NCBI RefSeq assembly: GCF_000331735.1
Contig: NC_020126.1
Coordinates: 9,241,501 to 9,305,500, forward strand
From: Myxococcus stipitatus DSM 14675
GTDB lineage: Bacteria > Myxococcota > Myxococcia > Myxococcales > Myxococcaceae
Direction of reading: 5' to 3'
DNA: 64,000 bases
The stretch's first letter is position 1; the number at the start of each line of letters is the position of its first letter. A program made the translations under genes and the position numbers. The notes beneath the pieces are model-generated. The model was not told the origin of the DNA. It did no database searches and saw nothing but the letters and a program-made list of their open reading frames with translations. Positions 42,148 to 50,205 of this stretch are shown here, piece after piece.

Positions 42148-43395
42148 CTATTCGAAGCGGTAGCCCTTGGGCACCACGACGATGCCGCTCTCGGTGACGG
42201 TGAAGCCCCGCGCGCGGTCGGCCTCCAGGTCGAAGCCCACCTTCGTGTTGGGCGGCACGCGCACGCCCTTGTCGATGATGGCGTTCTTCACCTGGGCATG
42301 CCGGCCGATGTCCACCTCGTCGAAGATGACCGAGCGCTGCACGCTGGCGTAGCTGTTCACGCGGGCGCGGCGGAAGAGGATGCTCTCGCGCACCACGCCG
42401 CCGGAGATGATGCAGCCGCCCGCGACCATGGAGTTGAGCGCGCGGCCCACGCGCTCGCCGGACTCGTGGACGAACTTCGCCGGAGGGCTGAACTCGCTGC
42501 CGGTGCGCAGGGGCCACTCGGCGTTGAAGATGTCGAACTCCGGGTTGACGGAGACCAGGTCCATGGACGCCTCGTGGTACGCGTCCAGCGTGCCCACGTC
42601 GCGCCAGTAGGTGTTGGGGCCCGACTGTCCCGGGATGGGGTTCTTGGCGAAGTCGTAGGCGTGGATGTGGTAGCCGTCGCGCAGCGCGCGGGGCAGCACG
42701 TCCTTGCCGAAGTCGTGCTGGGAGCCCTCGGTCTTCGCGTCGATTTCCAGCAACTCCGCCAGCACCTTGCTGCGGAAGATGTAGTTGCCCATGCTCGCGA
42801 GCGCCGTGTCGGGGCGGCCGGGGATGGACTTGGGGTTCTTGGGCTTCTCCTGGAACTCCGTCACGCGGCCGCGCTCGTCCACCTGCATGATGCCGAAGCG
42901 GTGCGCGTCCGCGACGGGCGTGGGGTACGCGGCGATGGTGATGTCCGCGCGCTGGGCCTCGTGCTGCTCCAGCATGTGCGCCACGTTCATCTTGTAGATG
43001 TGGTCGCCGGAGAAGATGGCCAGGTGCTCGGGGCGGTGGTTCTCCACCAGATGCATGTTCTGGTAGATGGCGTCCGCGGTGCCTCGGTACCAGACGGGCC
43101 CCAGCTCCTCGTACAGGTACATCTGCGCGGGGACCAGGGTGATGAAGTAGTCCGACAGCAGCACGGAGCCGAAGCGCCAGCCGCGCTGGATGTGCTCGGT
43201 GAGCGACTGCGCCTTGAACTGCGTCAGGACGTAGACGGAGTAGATGCCCGAGTTGATGAAGTTGTTGAGCGCGAAGTCGATGATGCGGAACTTCGACCCG
43301 AAGGGGACCGCTGGCTTCGAGCGCCGCTGCGTGAGGGGGGACAACCGGGTTCCCTGGCCTCCGGCCAGCACCATGCCGAGGATGCGCGTACCCAT
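42148..43395 (-). CDS. glgC: Glucose-1-phosphate adenylyltransferase GlgC
   Basis: 415 residues from the ATG at 43395. Nucleotidyltransferase N-terminus [20 protein letters not shown] with [78 protein letters not shown]. The C-terminal left-handed beta-helix is present ([32 protein letters not shown]). It makes ADP-glucose for glycogen synthesis, the committed step, relevant to carbon storage in developing cells. Stand-alone gene. Convergent with the siderophore-interacting gene and divergent from the subtilase. Confidence 0.94.
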   Translation of the reverse strand: MGTRILGMVLAGGQGTRLSPLTQRRSKPAVPFGSKFRIIDFALNNFINSGIYSVYVLTQFKAQSLTEHIQRGWRFGSVLLSDYFITLVPAQMYLYEELGPVWYRGTADAIYQNMHLVENHRPEHLAIFSGDHIYKMNVAHMLEQHEAQRADITIAAYPTPVADAHRFGIMQVDERGRVTEFQEKPKNPKSIPGRPDTALASMGNYIFRSKVLAELLEIDAKTEGSQHDFGKDVLPRALRDGYHIHAYDFAKNPIPGQSGPNTYWRDVGTLDAYHEASMDLVSVNPEFDIFNAEWPLRTGSEFSPPAKFVHESGERVGRALNSMVAGGCIISGGVVRESILFRRARVNSYASVQRSVIFDEVDIGRHAQVKNAIIDKGVRVPPNTKVGFDLEADRARGFTVTESGIVVVPKGYRFE

Positions 43396-43634
43396 GCCGA
43401 CGTGTGTTCCTCCGAGGCCCCCAGCATAGGGGGGCCCCGCGCCCTTGTCTGTTTTCGCGGCGCGCCACGAGGTGGGTCTTCGCCTGGAGGCGAGAGTTAC
43501 CCGGGGCATCAACCGGTTTTCGCGGTGGCGCCGTAAGGAGCGTTGGCGGTGGGGGACGGGGCCGGCTCCCGCCGTCGTCGCGCCTGGGCCGTTCTCAATC
43601 CATCAGCGGTGACGTGGTGTCCCTGGAGGCAGTC
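43396..43634. other. Divergent glgC/subtilase intergenic region
   Basis: 239 bases with no gene. I see no clear promoter, operator or hairpin, only the GGAGG of the subtilase at 43625-43629. Confidence 0.3.
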
Positions 43635-45104
43635 GTGTCGCATGGGTCCTTGCTTCGTCGTGTCTTCGTTCCTTCGATGAGTACCGTCCTCCTGGGGGCG
43701 CTGGTGGCGTGCGGCGCTCCCGAGGAGGTGTCCCCCACCCCGGAGCCCATGGGCCGGGCGCAGCAGGCCCTGGAGCCGTCCGACCCGCTGTTCAACAGCC
43801 AGCGCTGGCACTACGAGCTCATCCGCGCGCCGCAGGCGTGGAACCTCACCCAGGGGTTCCGCACCACCTCCATCGCGGTGCTGGACAGCGGGCAGACGCA
43901 GCACCCGGACCTCATCAACAAGTGGTTGGAGGGCTACGACTTCGTCGAGGGGCGCTTCAACACCACGGACGTGGGCACCTATCACCATGGCACCCATGTG
44001 GCGGGCACCCTCGCCGCTTCGGCCAACAACGGCCTGGGGGGCGTGGGCGTGTGCCCGGGATGCCTGCTGGTGCCGGTGCGCATCGCGCAGGCGGGAGGCA
44101 GCATCTCCGCGGGGGCGCCGGGGGCGAATGACCCGCTGACCACGGTGATGGCGCGAGGCATCTACTACGCGGCGGGTTACGCGGTGAACGACGGGGCGGG
44201 GAACGTGGTGCAGGCGTCGGCGCGCGCGTCCGTCATCAACATCAGCCTGGGGAACCTCCCGGCCCCCTGCCCCGCGGATCTGCAGGCGGCCGTGAATGCC
44301 GCGGTGGCCGCGGGCGTGCCGGTGGTGGTGGCCGCGGGCAACCGCGACAGCGCCATGCCCACGAGCAACTTCGCGAACTACCTGTGGGGCGCCTGCCAGA
44401 ACGTCATCTCGGTGGCGGCCGTGAACGAGAAGAGCGATTACGAGTCGTATTCAGCGCAGGGCCCGGGCGTCACCATCGGGGCGCCTGGAGGCGATGAGTA
44501 CCGGACGAGCCCCTATGCCAAGACGGGGGAGGCGGGCTTCGGCGCGCTCATCGGCTGTACGGACCCGGAGGAGACGCGCGGCATCGGCACGCACGGTGTC
44601 GTGTCGTCGTGGACCACGAGCCAGGGGGTGCACTGCTATCGACACTGGGCGGGGACGTCGATGGCGGCGCCACACGTGGCGGGGACCATCGGCTTGATGC
44701 GCACGCGCAATCCGTCGCTCACGCCCGCGCAGATCAAGACCGTCCTCACCTCGACGGGGCGCTGGGTCATTCCGTGCACCGGGCCGGTCTGCCCGCCCAA
44801 GACGCTGGATGCCCACGCGGCGGTCTCCGCCTCCCTGTTCGACATCACGCTGTCGTGCAGGAGCGTCCAGGGCGGAGGCGGGTTCAATTGCGAGGTCCGG
44901 AAGACCGGCGGTCTTGCGCCTTTCACCGGCGCATGGACGGCGGTCGAGCCTTCGCGCATCTTGCCCATGGACCTGACCCGCACCGACACCGCGCGCGGCG
45001 TCTGCACACCGGGCACGGACACCACCGCGAGCGTCACCATCACCGACGCCCTGGGTCGCGCCCAGACGCGGAGCAGCACGTTCCGCTGCTTCCCCATCCA
45101 GTAG
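43635..45104 (+). CDS. Subtilase (S8) lipoprotein protease
   Basis: 489 residues from the GTG at 43635, chosen because GGAGG lies five bases upstream and the N-terminus then reads as a lipoprotein signal (VSHGSLLRRVFVPSMSTVLL followed by GALVAC). Triad: Asp84 in IAVLDSGQTQHPDL, His118 in HHGTHVAGTLAAS, Ser342 in GTSMAAPHVAGTIGL. Oxyanion Asn in VVVAAGNRDSAMP. Several paired Cys (CPGCLL; CQN; GCTDPEE; CHYR region) suggest disulfides. A ~110-residue C-terminal beta domain (~375-489) follows. It is an exported subtilisin-like protease, likely for feeding on prey proteins. Its 3' end is duplicated in part at 47488. Confidence 0.9.
   Translation: MSHGSLLRRVFVPSMSTVLLGALVACGAPEEVSPTPEPMGRAQQALEPSDPLFNSQRWHYELIRAPQAWNLTQGFRTTSIAVLDSGQTQHPDLINKWLEGYDFVEGRFNTTDVGTYHHGTHVAGTLAASANNGLGGVGVCPGCLLVPVRIAQAGGSISAGAPGANDPLTTVMARGIYYAAGYAVNDGAGNVVQASARASVINISLGNLPAPCPADLQAAVNAAVAAGVPVVVAAGNRDSAMPTSNFANYLWGACQNVISVAAVNEKSDYESYSAQGPGVTIGAPGGDEYRTSPYAKTGEAGFGALIGCTDPEETRGIGTHGVVSSWTTSQGVHCYRHWAGTSMAAPHVAGTIGLMRTRNPSLTPAQIKTVLTSTGRWVIPCTGPVCPPKTLDAHAAVSASLFDITLSCRSVQGGGGFNCEVRKTGGLAPFTGAWTAVEPSRILPMDLTRTDTARGVCTPGTDTTASVTITDALGRAQTRSSTFRCFPIQ
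45041..45099 (+). repeat. 59-bp direct repeat, copy in subtilase gene
   Basis: Coding segment at the end of the subtilase gene that recurs at 47488-47546 in non-coding sequence with four mismatches in 59 ungapped bases. The shared core CCCAGACGCGGAGCAGCACG is identical. Confidence 0.85.
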
Positions 45105-45120
45105 CAGCCGGGGACCTCGC

Positions 45121-45150
45121 GCGGACTCCTTCGACCCTCGGGGAGTCCGC
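45121..45150. terminator. Hairpin between convergent genes
   Basis: GCGGACTCC and GGAGTCCGC are perfect 9-bp arms, with a 12-nt middle that can extend the stem by CGA/TCG. It lies between the subtilase stop (45104) and the convergent hydrolase stop (45162). No T-tract. Confidence 0.6.
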
Positions 45151-45161
45151 CCGTCGATGAG

Positions 45162-46298
45162 CTAGCGCGCCTCCAGGGACTCAACCCTGTCGAAGAGGGG
45201 CGCCAGCGCGGCTTCCATGGCGTTGGCGGTCGCATCGCCGCTCTGGTTGGTGATGATGAACACCCCCAGCTGATACTTCGGCACGATGTAGAGATAGCAT
45301 TGCGCGCGCGGCACGCCGCCGTGATGCACGTAGTGGGTGCCCAGCTGGCGGCTCTGACCGATGTTCCAGAAATAGCCGATGCTGAAGTCTTCCGCGAAGC
45401 GCACCAGCGGCTTGTGTGACTCGGTCACCGCGGGATGGTTGCTCAACTGCAAGCGCAGGTACTTGACCATCTCCGGCATCGTCGTCTTCAAGGCTCCCGC
45501 CGCCCCCCAAGGCAGCAGTGGCATCGGTGTGGTGCCGACCGGATTGTCGCTGTGGTAGCCCGGCGCCAGACGGTGGGCGTCCTGAGCACGCAGCCGCAGC
45601 CACGTGTCGTGCATCCCCGCTTCCCGAGCCAGGAACTCCGCGAGCAACGACTCGTAGGGAGCCCCGTGGATCTTCTCGAGGGTGTGCGCGACCAACTCGG
45701 TGCCGGCGCTCGAGTAGGCGTAGTCCTTGCCGAGCGGGCCCTTGATGCTGACGCCGTGCAGGTCCTGCCAGAACTGTGGCTGCCCGTAGTCCGCATAGAC
45801 AGCATTGAGCTTTGCCGGGGTGGCATGCGCGGTGAAGTCCTTCAACACCTCATTCGCTTGCAGCGGCAACATCCCCGGCATGCCGCTGGTGTGCGTGACC
45901 AGATGGCGCAGGCGGATGGGCTCACCCTCCGACTGCAGGTTCGGATAGGCGGACGGAAGATACTTTTGTATCGGGTCTTCGAGGGTCGCCTTGCCTTCGA
46001 GGACAGCGTTTGCCAACAGCAGGCCCGCGAAGGTCTTGCTGACCGACCCGATCTCATAGAGCGTCGAATCGTCGGGCGGATGGGACTTGCCGGTCTCCAG
46101 CTCACCCCGATGGAGGATGAACTCCTCGCCGCGATAGACCACTGCGATGGAGGTCGCGTGCAGCAGCTTGGACCGCAGCAGGGTCGTCGCGGTCTGGTCC
46201 ATCGCCGTGGGGATATCGCGGGCGGGCACGGGGCCAGTCGTCTTGCAAGCGGCCAGCACCAGCGTCAGTCCAGCAATGGCTGCGGAGAGTTTGTTCAT
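45162..46298 (-). CDS. Serine hydrolase, beta-lactamase class C fold, lipoprotein
   Basis: 378 residues from the ATG at 46298. Signal peptide NKLSAAIAGLTLVLAAC. Motifs: nucleophile tetrad S-V-S-K in YEIGSVSKTFAGLLL, second motif Y-S-S in DYAYSSAGTELVAHTL, and HHGG in THYVHHGGVPRAQCYLYI in place of the KTG triad. RHLVTHTSGMPGM is the usual class C neighbour. It may be a D-aminopeptidase, esterase or carboxypeptidase; antibiotic hydrolysis is not implied. Codon use is visibly less GC-rich than its neighbours, with AT-rich codons such as those near 45955-45975, which suggests transfer. It sits inside the block bracketed by the 59-bp repeat. Confidence 0.86.
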   Translation of the reverse strand: MNKLSAAIAGLTLVLAACKTTGPVPARDIPTAMDQTATTLLRSKLLHATSIAVVYRGEEFILHRGELETGKSHPPDDSTLYEIGSVSKTFAGLLLANAVLEGKATLEDPIQKYLPSAYPNLQSEGEPIRLRHLVTHTSGMPGMLPLQANEVLKDFTAHATPAKLNAVYADYGQPQFWQDLHGVSIKGPLGKDYAYSSAGTELVAHTLEKIHGAPYESLLAEFLAREAGMHDTWLRLRAQDAHRLAPGYHSDNPVGTTPMPLLPWGAAGALKTTMPEMVKYLRLQLSNHPAVTESHKPLVRFAEDFSIGYFWNIGQSRQLGTHYVHHGGVPRAQCYLYIVPKYQLGVFIITNQSGDATANAMEAALAPLFDRVESLEAR

Positions 46299-46401
46299 CG
46301 GGCGTATCGTCCAGAGGTGGAATGCCACCCTCCCACACCCCCCAGGTCGGAGCCAGACACGCGGAGGACCGGCATCTGGCCGCACGCCCTTCGCATCCTC
46401 G

Positions 46402-46998
46402 CTACGCCTCCGCCCAGGACTCGACCTCGTTCGCCGTCGAGCGCGCGAGCTTCGCGGCGGCGGACGGGTCCAACCGCGCGGTGACGAGGACACCGATGAC
46501 GGCCCCCACCAGCAGCTCCACGCGGCGGGCCACTGTCTTCTTGGGCACCACACCCGCCCGGGCCGCCGCCTCCAGCGACTTCGTCAGGTGCCCGTGCAAG
46601 AGCGCCCGGTAGTCCTCCACGGCGCGATGCGCCTCCACATCATGCGCGCCCAATTCCGTGGCCGTGTTGACGAGCAGGCACCCCCGCCGCGTCAGGACTG
46701 ACGGCGCGGTGGCCATCGTCGTCGCGAGCGACTCGAAGTACGTCGTCACCTGCCCCAGCCCCGCGGGGCCCTGCGCGAAGACGGCCAGCCGGGGCGTAAT
46801 CACCTCCTGGAGGTACAGCGCCACCGCCCGCGAGAACAGCACCCGCTTGCTCTCGAACGCCTGGTACAGGCTGGAGCGGTTCAGCCCCGTGGCCTCCTCC
46901 AGGTCCGCCAACGACGTGGCCTCGTAGCCCCGGGTCCAGAACACACCCAGCGCCTTGCGCACCACCTCCGTCTCATCGAACGCACGCGTCCGCGCCAC
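46402..46998 (-). CDS. TetR family transcriptional regulator
   Basis: 198 residues. N-terminal TetR helix-turn-helix: ALGVFWTRGYEATSLADLEE, then ATGLNRSSLYQAFESKRVLF. The C-terminal ligand/dimer domain has CLLVNTATELGAHDVEAHRA, a feature of the AcuR/YcdC-like subgroup. It is divergent from a DUF1304 membrane protein gene and the intergenic region carries a perfect long inverted repeat, the likely operator. It probably represses both itself and that gene. Effector unknown. Confidence 0.93.
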   Translation of the reverse strand: MARTRAFDETEVVRKALGVFWTRGYEATSLADLEEATGLNRSSLYQAFESKRVLFSRAVALYLQEVITPRLAVFAQGPAGLGQVTTYFESLATTMATAPSVLTRRGCLLVNTATELGAHDVEAHRAVEDYRALLHGHLTKSLEAAARAGVVPKKTVARRVELLVGAVIGVLVTARLDPSAAAKLARSTANEVESWAEA

Positions 46999-47008
46999 GC
47001 CACCCTCC

Positions 47009-47065
47009 TTGACTATTCTGGACCGAACGATTCAATATGGATTCCGAACTGAGTGGTCCAGAATA
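47009..47065. promoter_or_regulatory. TetR operator and promoter of the DUF1304 gene
   Basis: TATTCTGGACC (47014-47024) and GGTCCAGAATA (47055-47065) form a perfect 11-bp inverted repeat 30 bases apart. Within lies a good promoter: TTGACT (47009-47014), 18 bases, then CAATAT (47033-47038). One arm falls in the spacer and the other just downstream of the transcription start, a classic bracketing repression layout. Confidence 0.8.
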
Positions 47066-47089
47066 ACGAATCTTCGGAGAGGAATCACC

Positions 47090-47479
47090 ATGTCGCCACT
47101 GGCGCAGGGCTTCGCCGTCGTCGCAGCGCTCTTCCATGTGTTGTTCTTCGTGATGGAGAGCATCCTCTTCTCGCGACCGAAGGTGTGGCGGCGCTTCGGG
47201 CTGAAGTCGCAGGCGGAGGCGGACATCATGAAGTCGATGGCGCTGAACCAGGGCTTCTACAACCTGTTCCTCGCGCTGGGCGTGCTCGTGGGAATCGGGC
47301 TGGTGCACACGGGCTCGGCCGCCACCGGGGTGGTGGCCGTGGTCTTCGGCTGCGCCTGCATGGTGCTGGCGGCGCTGGTCCTCGTGTCGAACAACCGCCG
47401 CTTCCTGACGGCAAGCCTCGTCCAGGGGCTGGCTCCGCTGCTGGCCATTTCGCTCGTGGTCGCGCAGTCGCGCGGGTGA
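47090..47479 (+). CDS. DUF1304 membrane protein
   Basis: 129 residues from the ATG at 47090, preceded by GGAGAGGA. Four transmembrane helices: FAVVAALFHVLFFVMESILF, FYNLFLALGVLVGIGL, TGVVAVVFGCACMVLAALVL and a C-terminal helix. The ME-x-x-x-F and MALNQGFYN signatures are those of DUF1304. Function unknown; such genes are very often paired with a TetR repressor, as here. Probably induced by a small molecule sensed by that regulator. Confidence 0.9.
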   Translation: MSPLAQGFAVVAALFHVLFFVMESILFSRPKVWRRFGLKSQAEADIMKSMALNQGFYNLFLALGVLVGIGLVHTGSAATGVVAVVFGCACMVLAALVLVSNNRRFLTASLVQGLAPLLAISLVVAQSRG

Positions 47480-47487
47480 GACGCCAG

Positions 47488-47546
47488 CACCGACACCCTG
47501 GGTCGCCCCCAGACGCGGAGCAGCACGTTCCGGTGCGTCCCCATCC
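47488..47546 (+). repeat. 59-bp direct repeat, orphan copy
   Basis: Copy of 45041-45099 (55 of 59 identical) just after the DUF1304 stop. No other subtilase sequence precedes it, so it is a relic. Frame is no longer used. Confidence 0.85.
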
Positions 47547-47600
47547 CGTTGGCGACCTCGACGGGTCTCCCTGGCACCGCCATGATGGGCGGCCAGGGAC

Positions 47601-47882
47601 ATGACGCTCGACGACTTCGAGAAGTGCATCTTGCAGTTGCTGAACCTCGCTCGGCAGCGAGGCATCGAGAGGCTCGACACTCAGGCGCACGACTACTACT
47701 GGATTGTTCCCGCTCCTGACTGGGTCGACTTCACGAACGACCCGAAGCCAGCAGTGGGCTCGCTCCACGACGACCTGGCGGAGCTCCGCAAGCTGTTGGA
47801 CGACCCGGACCGCGGCTCCTCCATCGACCTCGACCGCGCGGCATCACTCCTCCATCTGCTCTCCGACCACCTGTCGGGCTGA
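47601..47882 (+). CDS. Small hypothetical protein
   Basis: 93 residues, ATG with AGGG a few bases upstream. Acidic, helical; motifs EKCILQLLNLARQRGIERLD, HDYYWIVPAPDWVDF and LAELRKLLDDPDRGSSIDLD. No membrane helix or signal. The sequence has the composition of myxobacterial families of small paired proteins; the next open frame (47940) looks like the partner. An immunity-type role for a polymorphic toxin is possible but no toxin gene is adjacent. Confidence 0.65.
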   Translation: MTLDDFEKCILQLLNLARQRGIERLDTQAHDYYWIVPAPDWVDFTNDPKPAVGSLHDDLAELRKLLDDPDRGSSIDLDRAASLLHLLSDHLSG

Positions 47883-47939
47883 GGAATCACCTCTTGATGC
47901 CCCCCAGGTTCCTGGAGGCATCTTCGGCGCCTGAATGGA

Positions 47940-48254
47940 TTGGGAAGACTCCGGTTGGACGGGTCGCTCGACAGCCTTCCCTCCACTTGCCCGCTCCGCG
48001 CCCGCCAGTCCGTTCATGTGTACTTCCATGGCCGCCCCGACGGGGAGCTGGGGGGCTCGTGGGTCTGGTGCACCGCCCATGGCTCCATCCGTGTGCCGAC
48101 CTGGTGGCGGAACCTCGAGGAGGTCGCCCCTGGGAGCCTGACCGCGCACCCCCATGCACTCGAGCCCCTGTCGGCACGCATCGACGAACACTGGCTCCAG
48201 GTTCGAAGGCGCCCCGCCCCCCGCGCGCCATGGCCCCTGGCAGACCGTCGATGA
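47940..48254 (+). pseudogene. Possible small gene or decayed partner of the 47601 gene
   Basis: An open frame of up to 104 codons with no good start (TTG at 47940, no clear ribosome-binding site). The middle has convincing protein character: VHVYFHGRPDGELGGSWVWC, VPTWWRNLEEVAPGSL, LEPLSARIDEHWLQVR. The N-terminal part before TCPLRAR does not look coded and an overlapping frame starts at ATG 47935, so a frameshift may have removed the true start. Treat as a gene fragment or an intact gene with a non-standard start. Confidence 0.45.
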
Positions 48255-48472
48255 CCGCTTCGTGCGCGGGCGCAAGCAGGCACCTGGGACTCCCTCCTCA
48301 GGGCTCAGGTGGCGCTCATCTGCTCCTGCTTGCACCACCTGCCGCCATCAGCTCGAGCCTGGCTGGCGCCGACGCTTCGGTGGCGGCCGAAACCTCGCGC
48401 CGCCAGGAGTTCTAGAAGGTCCTCGTTGCCGTGAGGCCCATGTCGGGTCCACGGCGGCTGGAGGACCTGTCC
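48255..48472. other. Non-coding gap upstream of the P450
   Basis: 218 bases without a convincing gene. No clear promoter is visible. Confidence 0.3.
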
Positions 48473-49687
48473 ATGTCGCCGTCGAATCCGGTCGTCGCGG
48501 CCACGCATCCGGACCCGTATCCCTTCTACGCGGACCTCGTCGCGCGCCGCCCCTTCTACCGGGACGACACGCTGGGCCTGTGGGTGGCCTCCAGCGCTCG
48601 GGCGGTGGGGGCCGTGCTGTCCTCGCCCGCCTGCCGGGTGCGGCCACTCCCGGAGCCGGTGCCTCGGGTGCTCCAGGGGCTGGCCTCGGCGGAGGTGTTC
48701 GGTCGGCTGGCGCGAATGAACGAGGGGCCGTTCCATCTCGTGGTGCGACGCGCGCTCATGACGGTGCTGGGGACGCTCGGCGCGGAGCACGGCGCGGAGG
48801 AGGGGCGGCGTCAGGCGCGGCGGCTCATCGCGGAGGAGGTGCCGTTGCGGGAGCTGGTGTTCCGGCTGCCGGTCCAGGCCGTCGGGGCGCTGCTGGGGCT
48901 CGAGCCTGGGGGCCTGCCCGAGGTGGCCTCGTGGACCGGAGCGCTCGTCCGAGGCATGGCGCCGGGGGCGGACGCGGAGCAGGTGCGCGAAGGCGCGCTC
49001 GCGGCGGAGCGGCTGATGGCGGTGTTCCATGCGCGACTGGCCCACTCCGAGGACGGGCCGCTGACCCTCTTGTCGCGTGAGCTGGGCGCGTCCTCCACGG
49101 CCCCTGGTGCGTTGTCTCGCGAGCAGGCCGATGCGGAGTCGTCCGCGGTCATCGTCTCCAATGCCATCGGACTGCTGGTGCAGACGCATGACGCGACGGC
49201 GGGCCTGCTGGGCAATGCGCTGCGGGCCTCGCTGGCGGACCCCGCGGTGTACGCCCAGGTCTCCAGTCGCCCGGAGTGGCTGCCGCGGCTGCTCGACGAG
49301 GTGCTGCGGTTCGACCCTCCTGTCCAGAACACGCGTCGCTTCCTTTCGGAGGATGCGGTCATCGACGGCCGGGCGCTGCGCGCGGGAGACACCGTCCTGG
49401 TGGTCCTCGCCGCCGCCAACCGCGACCCCGCGGTCCATCACGCGCCGCACCGGTTCGACCTCCACCGCGAGCCGTCGGAGCTCGCGACCTTCGGGGAAGG
49501 ACGCCACGCCTGCCCGGGAGCGGCGTTGGCGCGGGCTGTCTCGCTCGGCGCGCTGGAGGTGCTGTTCGCCACCGACCTCGTCTCGCACCGCGCCGCCTTC
49601 TCCGCCACGGGGTTCCAGCCGTCCGTCAACGGCCGGGTCCCCCTGCTGCCGCGACTTCACCTCCACTCCCGGGAGCACACGACATGA
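48473..49687 (+). CDS. Cytochrome P450
   Basis: 404 residues from the ATG at 48473 (GGAGG eight bases upstream). Bacterial class I P450: K-helix ExxR as RLLDEVLRFDPPVQNTRRFL, haem-binding FGEGRHACPGAALARAV with the cysteine thiolate, and an I-helix region around NAIGLLVQTHDATAGLLGN where the usual A-G-x-D/E-T appears as Q-T-H-D-A-T. It needs external ferredoxin and reductase, not encoded here. Translationally coupled to an ABM-domain monooxygenase, so both probably tailor one secondary metabolite. Substrate unknown. Confidence 0.93.
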   Translation: MSPSNPVVAATHPDPYPFYADLVARRPFYRDDTLGLWVASSARAVGAVLSSPACRVRPLPEPVPRVLQGLASAEVFGRLARMNEGPFHLVVRRALMTVLGTLGAEHGAEEGRRQARRLIAEEVPLRELVFRLPVQAVGALLGLEPGGLPEVASWTGALVRGMAPGADAEQVREGALAAERLMAVFHARLAHSEDGPLTLLSRELGASSTAPGALSREQADAESSAVIVSNAIGLLVQTHDATAGLLGNALRASLADPAVYAQVSSRPEWLPRLLDEVLRFDPPVQNTRRFLSEDAVIDGRALRAGDTVLVVLAAANRDPAVHHAPHRFDLHREPSELATFGEGRHACPGAALARAVSLGALEVLFATDLVSHRAAFSATGFQPSVNGRVPLLPRLHLHSREHTT

Positions 49688-50028
49688 TCGCCGTCATCTT
49701 CGAGGTCCGACTCAACGACGAGGGCCGCCAGGAGTACCTGGACCTGGCCGCCGGGCTCCGCCCACTGCTCGCGGAGGTCGATGGGTTCATCTCCATCGAG
49801 CGCTTCCAGAGCCTCTCCCATCCGAACCTGTTGCTGTCGCTGTCCTTCTGGCGGGACGAGGCCGCCGTCGAGACCTGGCGCCGCCTGGAGGCACACCGGG
49901 CCGCGCAAGCGCGGGGGCGTGGGGGCGTCTTCGAGGACTACCGCCTGCGAGTGGCCACCGTCGTGCGCGACTACGGCCTGTCGGCGCGCGAGCAGGCCCC
50001 GGGCGACAGTCGCCGAACCCACGGTTGA
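49684..50028 (+). CDS. Antibiotic biosynthesis monooxygenase (ABM) domain protein
   Basis: 114 residues, ATG overlapping the P450 stop (ATGA). Ferredoxin-like ABM fold: MIAVIFEVRLNDEGRQEYL, VDGFISIERFQSLSHPNLLL, LSFWRDEAAVETWRRLEAH and FEDYRLRVATVVRDYGL. Members oxidise anthrone-type polyketides without cofactor or have stress roles. Coupling to a P450 suggests a two-step oxidation of one compound, but no polyketide or peptide synthase is next to it. Confidence 0.88.
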   Translation: MIAVIFEVRLNDEGRQEYLDLAAGLRPLLAEVDGFISIERFQSLSHPNLLLSLSFWRDEAAVETWRRLEAHRAAQARGRGGVFEDYRLRVATVVRDYGLSAREQAPGDSRRTHG

Positions 50029-50205
50029 GGCCCGGCGGCATGGACGAGCGTCATGACCTCGTGGACCTGCTACGGCCCCGAGCGAGACGCCCTCCCCATG
50101 CCCGGCGCGATGACGAGCATGTCCGCCGCGGAACGCACGACAGTCACGCCCGGCCCGGGCCCTCCACGGAGGAAGACCCGGGCCAGGTTGTTCGTCACCC
50201 GGGCA

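Noticed and set aside
45162-46298. Serine hydrolase as an antibiotic-resistance beta-lactamase
   Set aside because: The fold is shared by esterases, D-aminopeptidases and carboxypeptidases; the HHGG in place of KTG and the lipoprotein signal argue against a dedicated resistance enzyme.
50029-50205. Possible gene remnant reading VTNNLARVFLRG on the minus strand
   Set aside because: Only a short stretch looks coded, without start or frame continuity; not enough to call.
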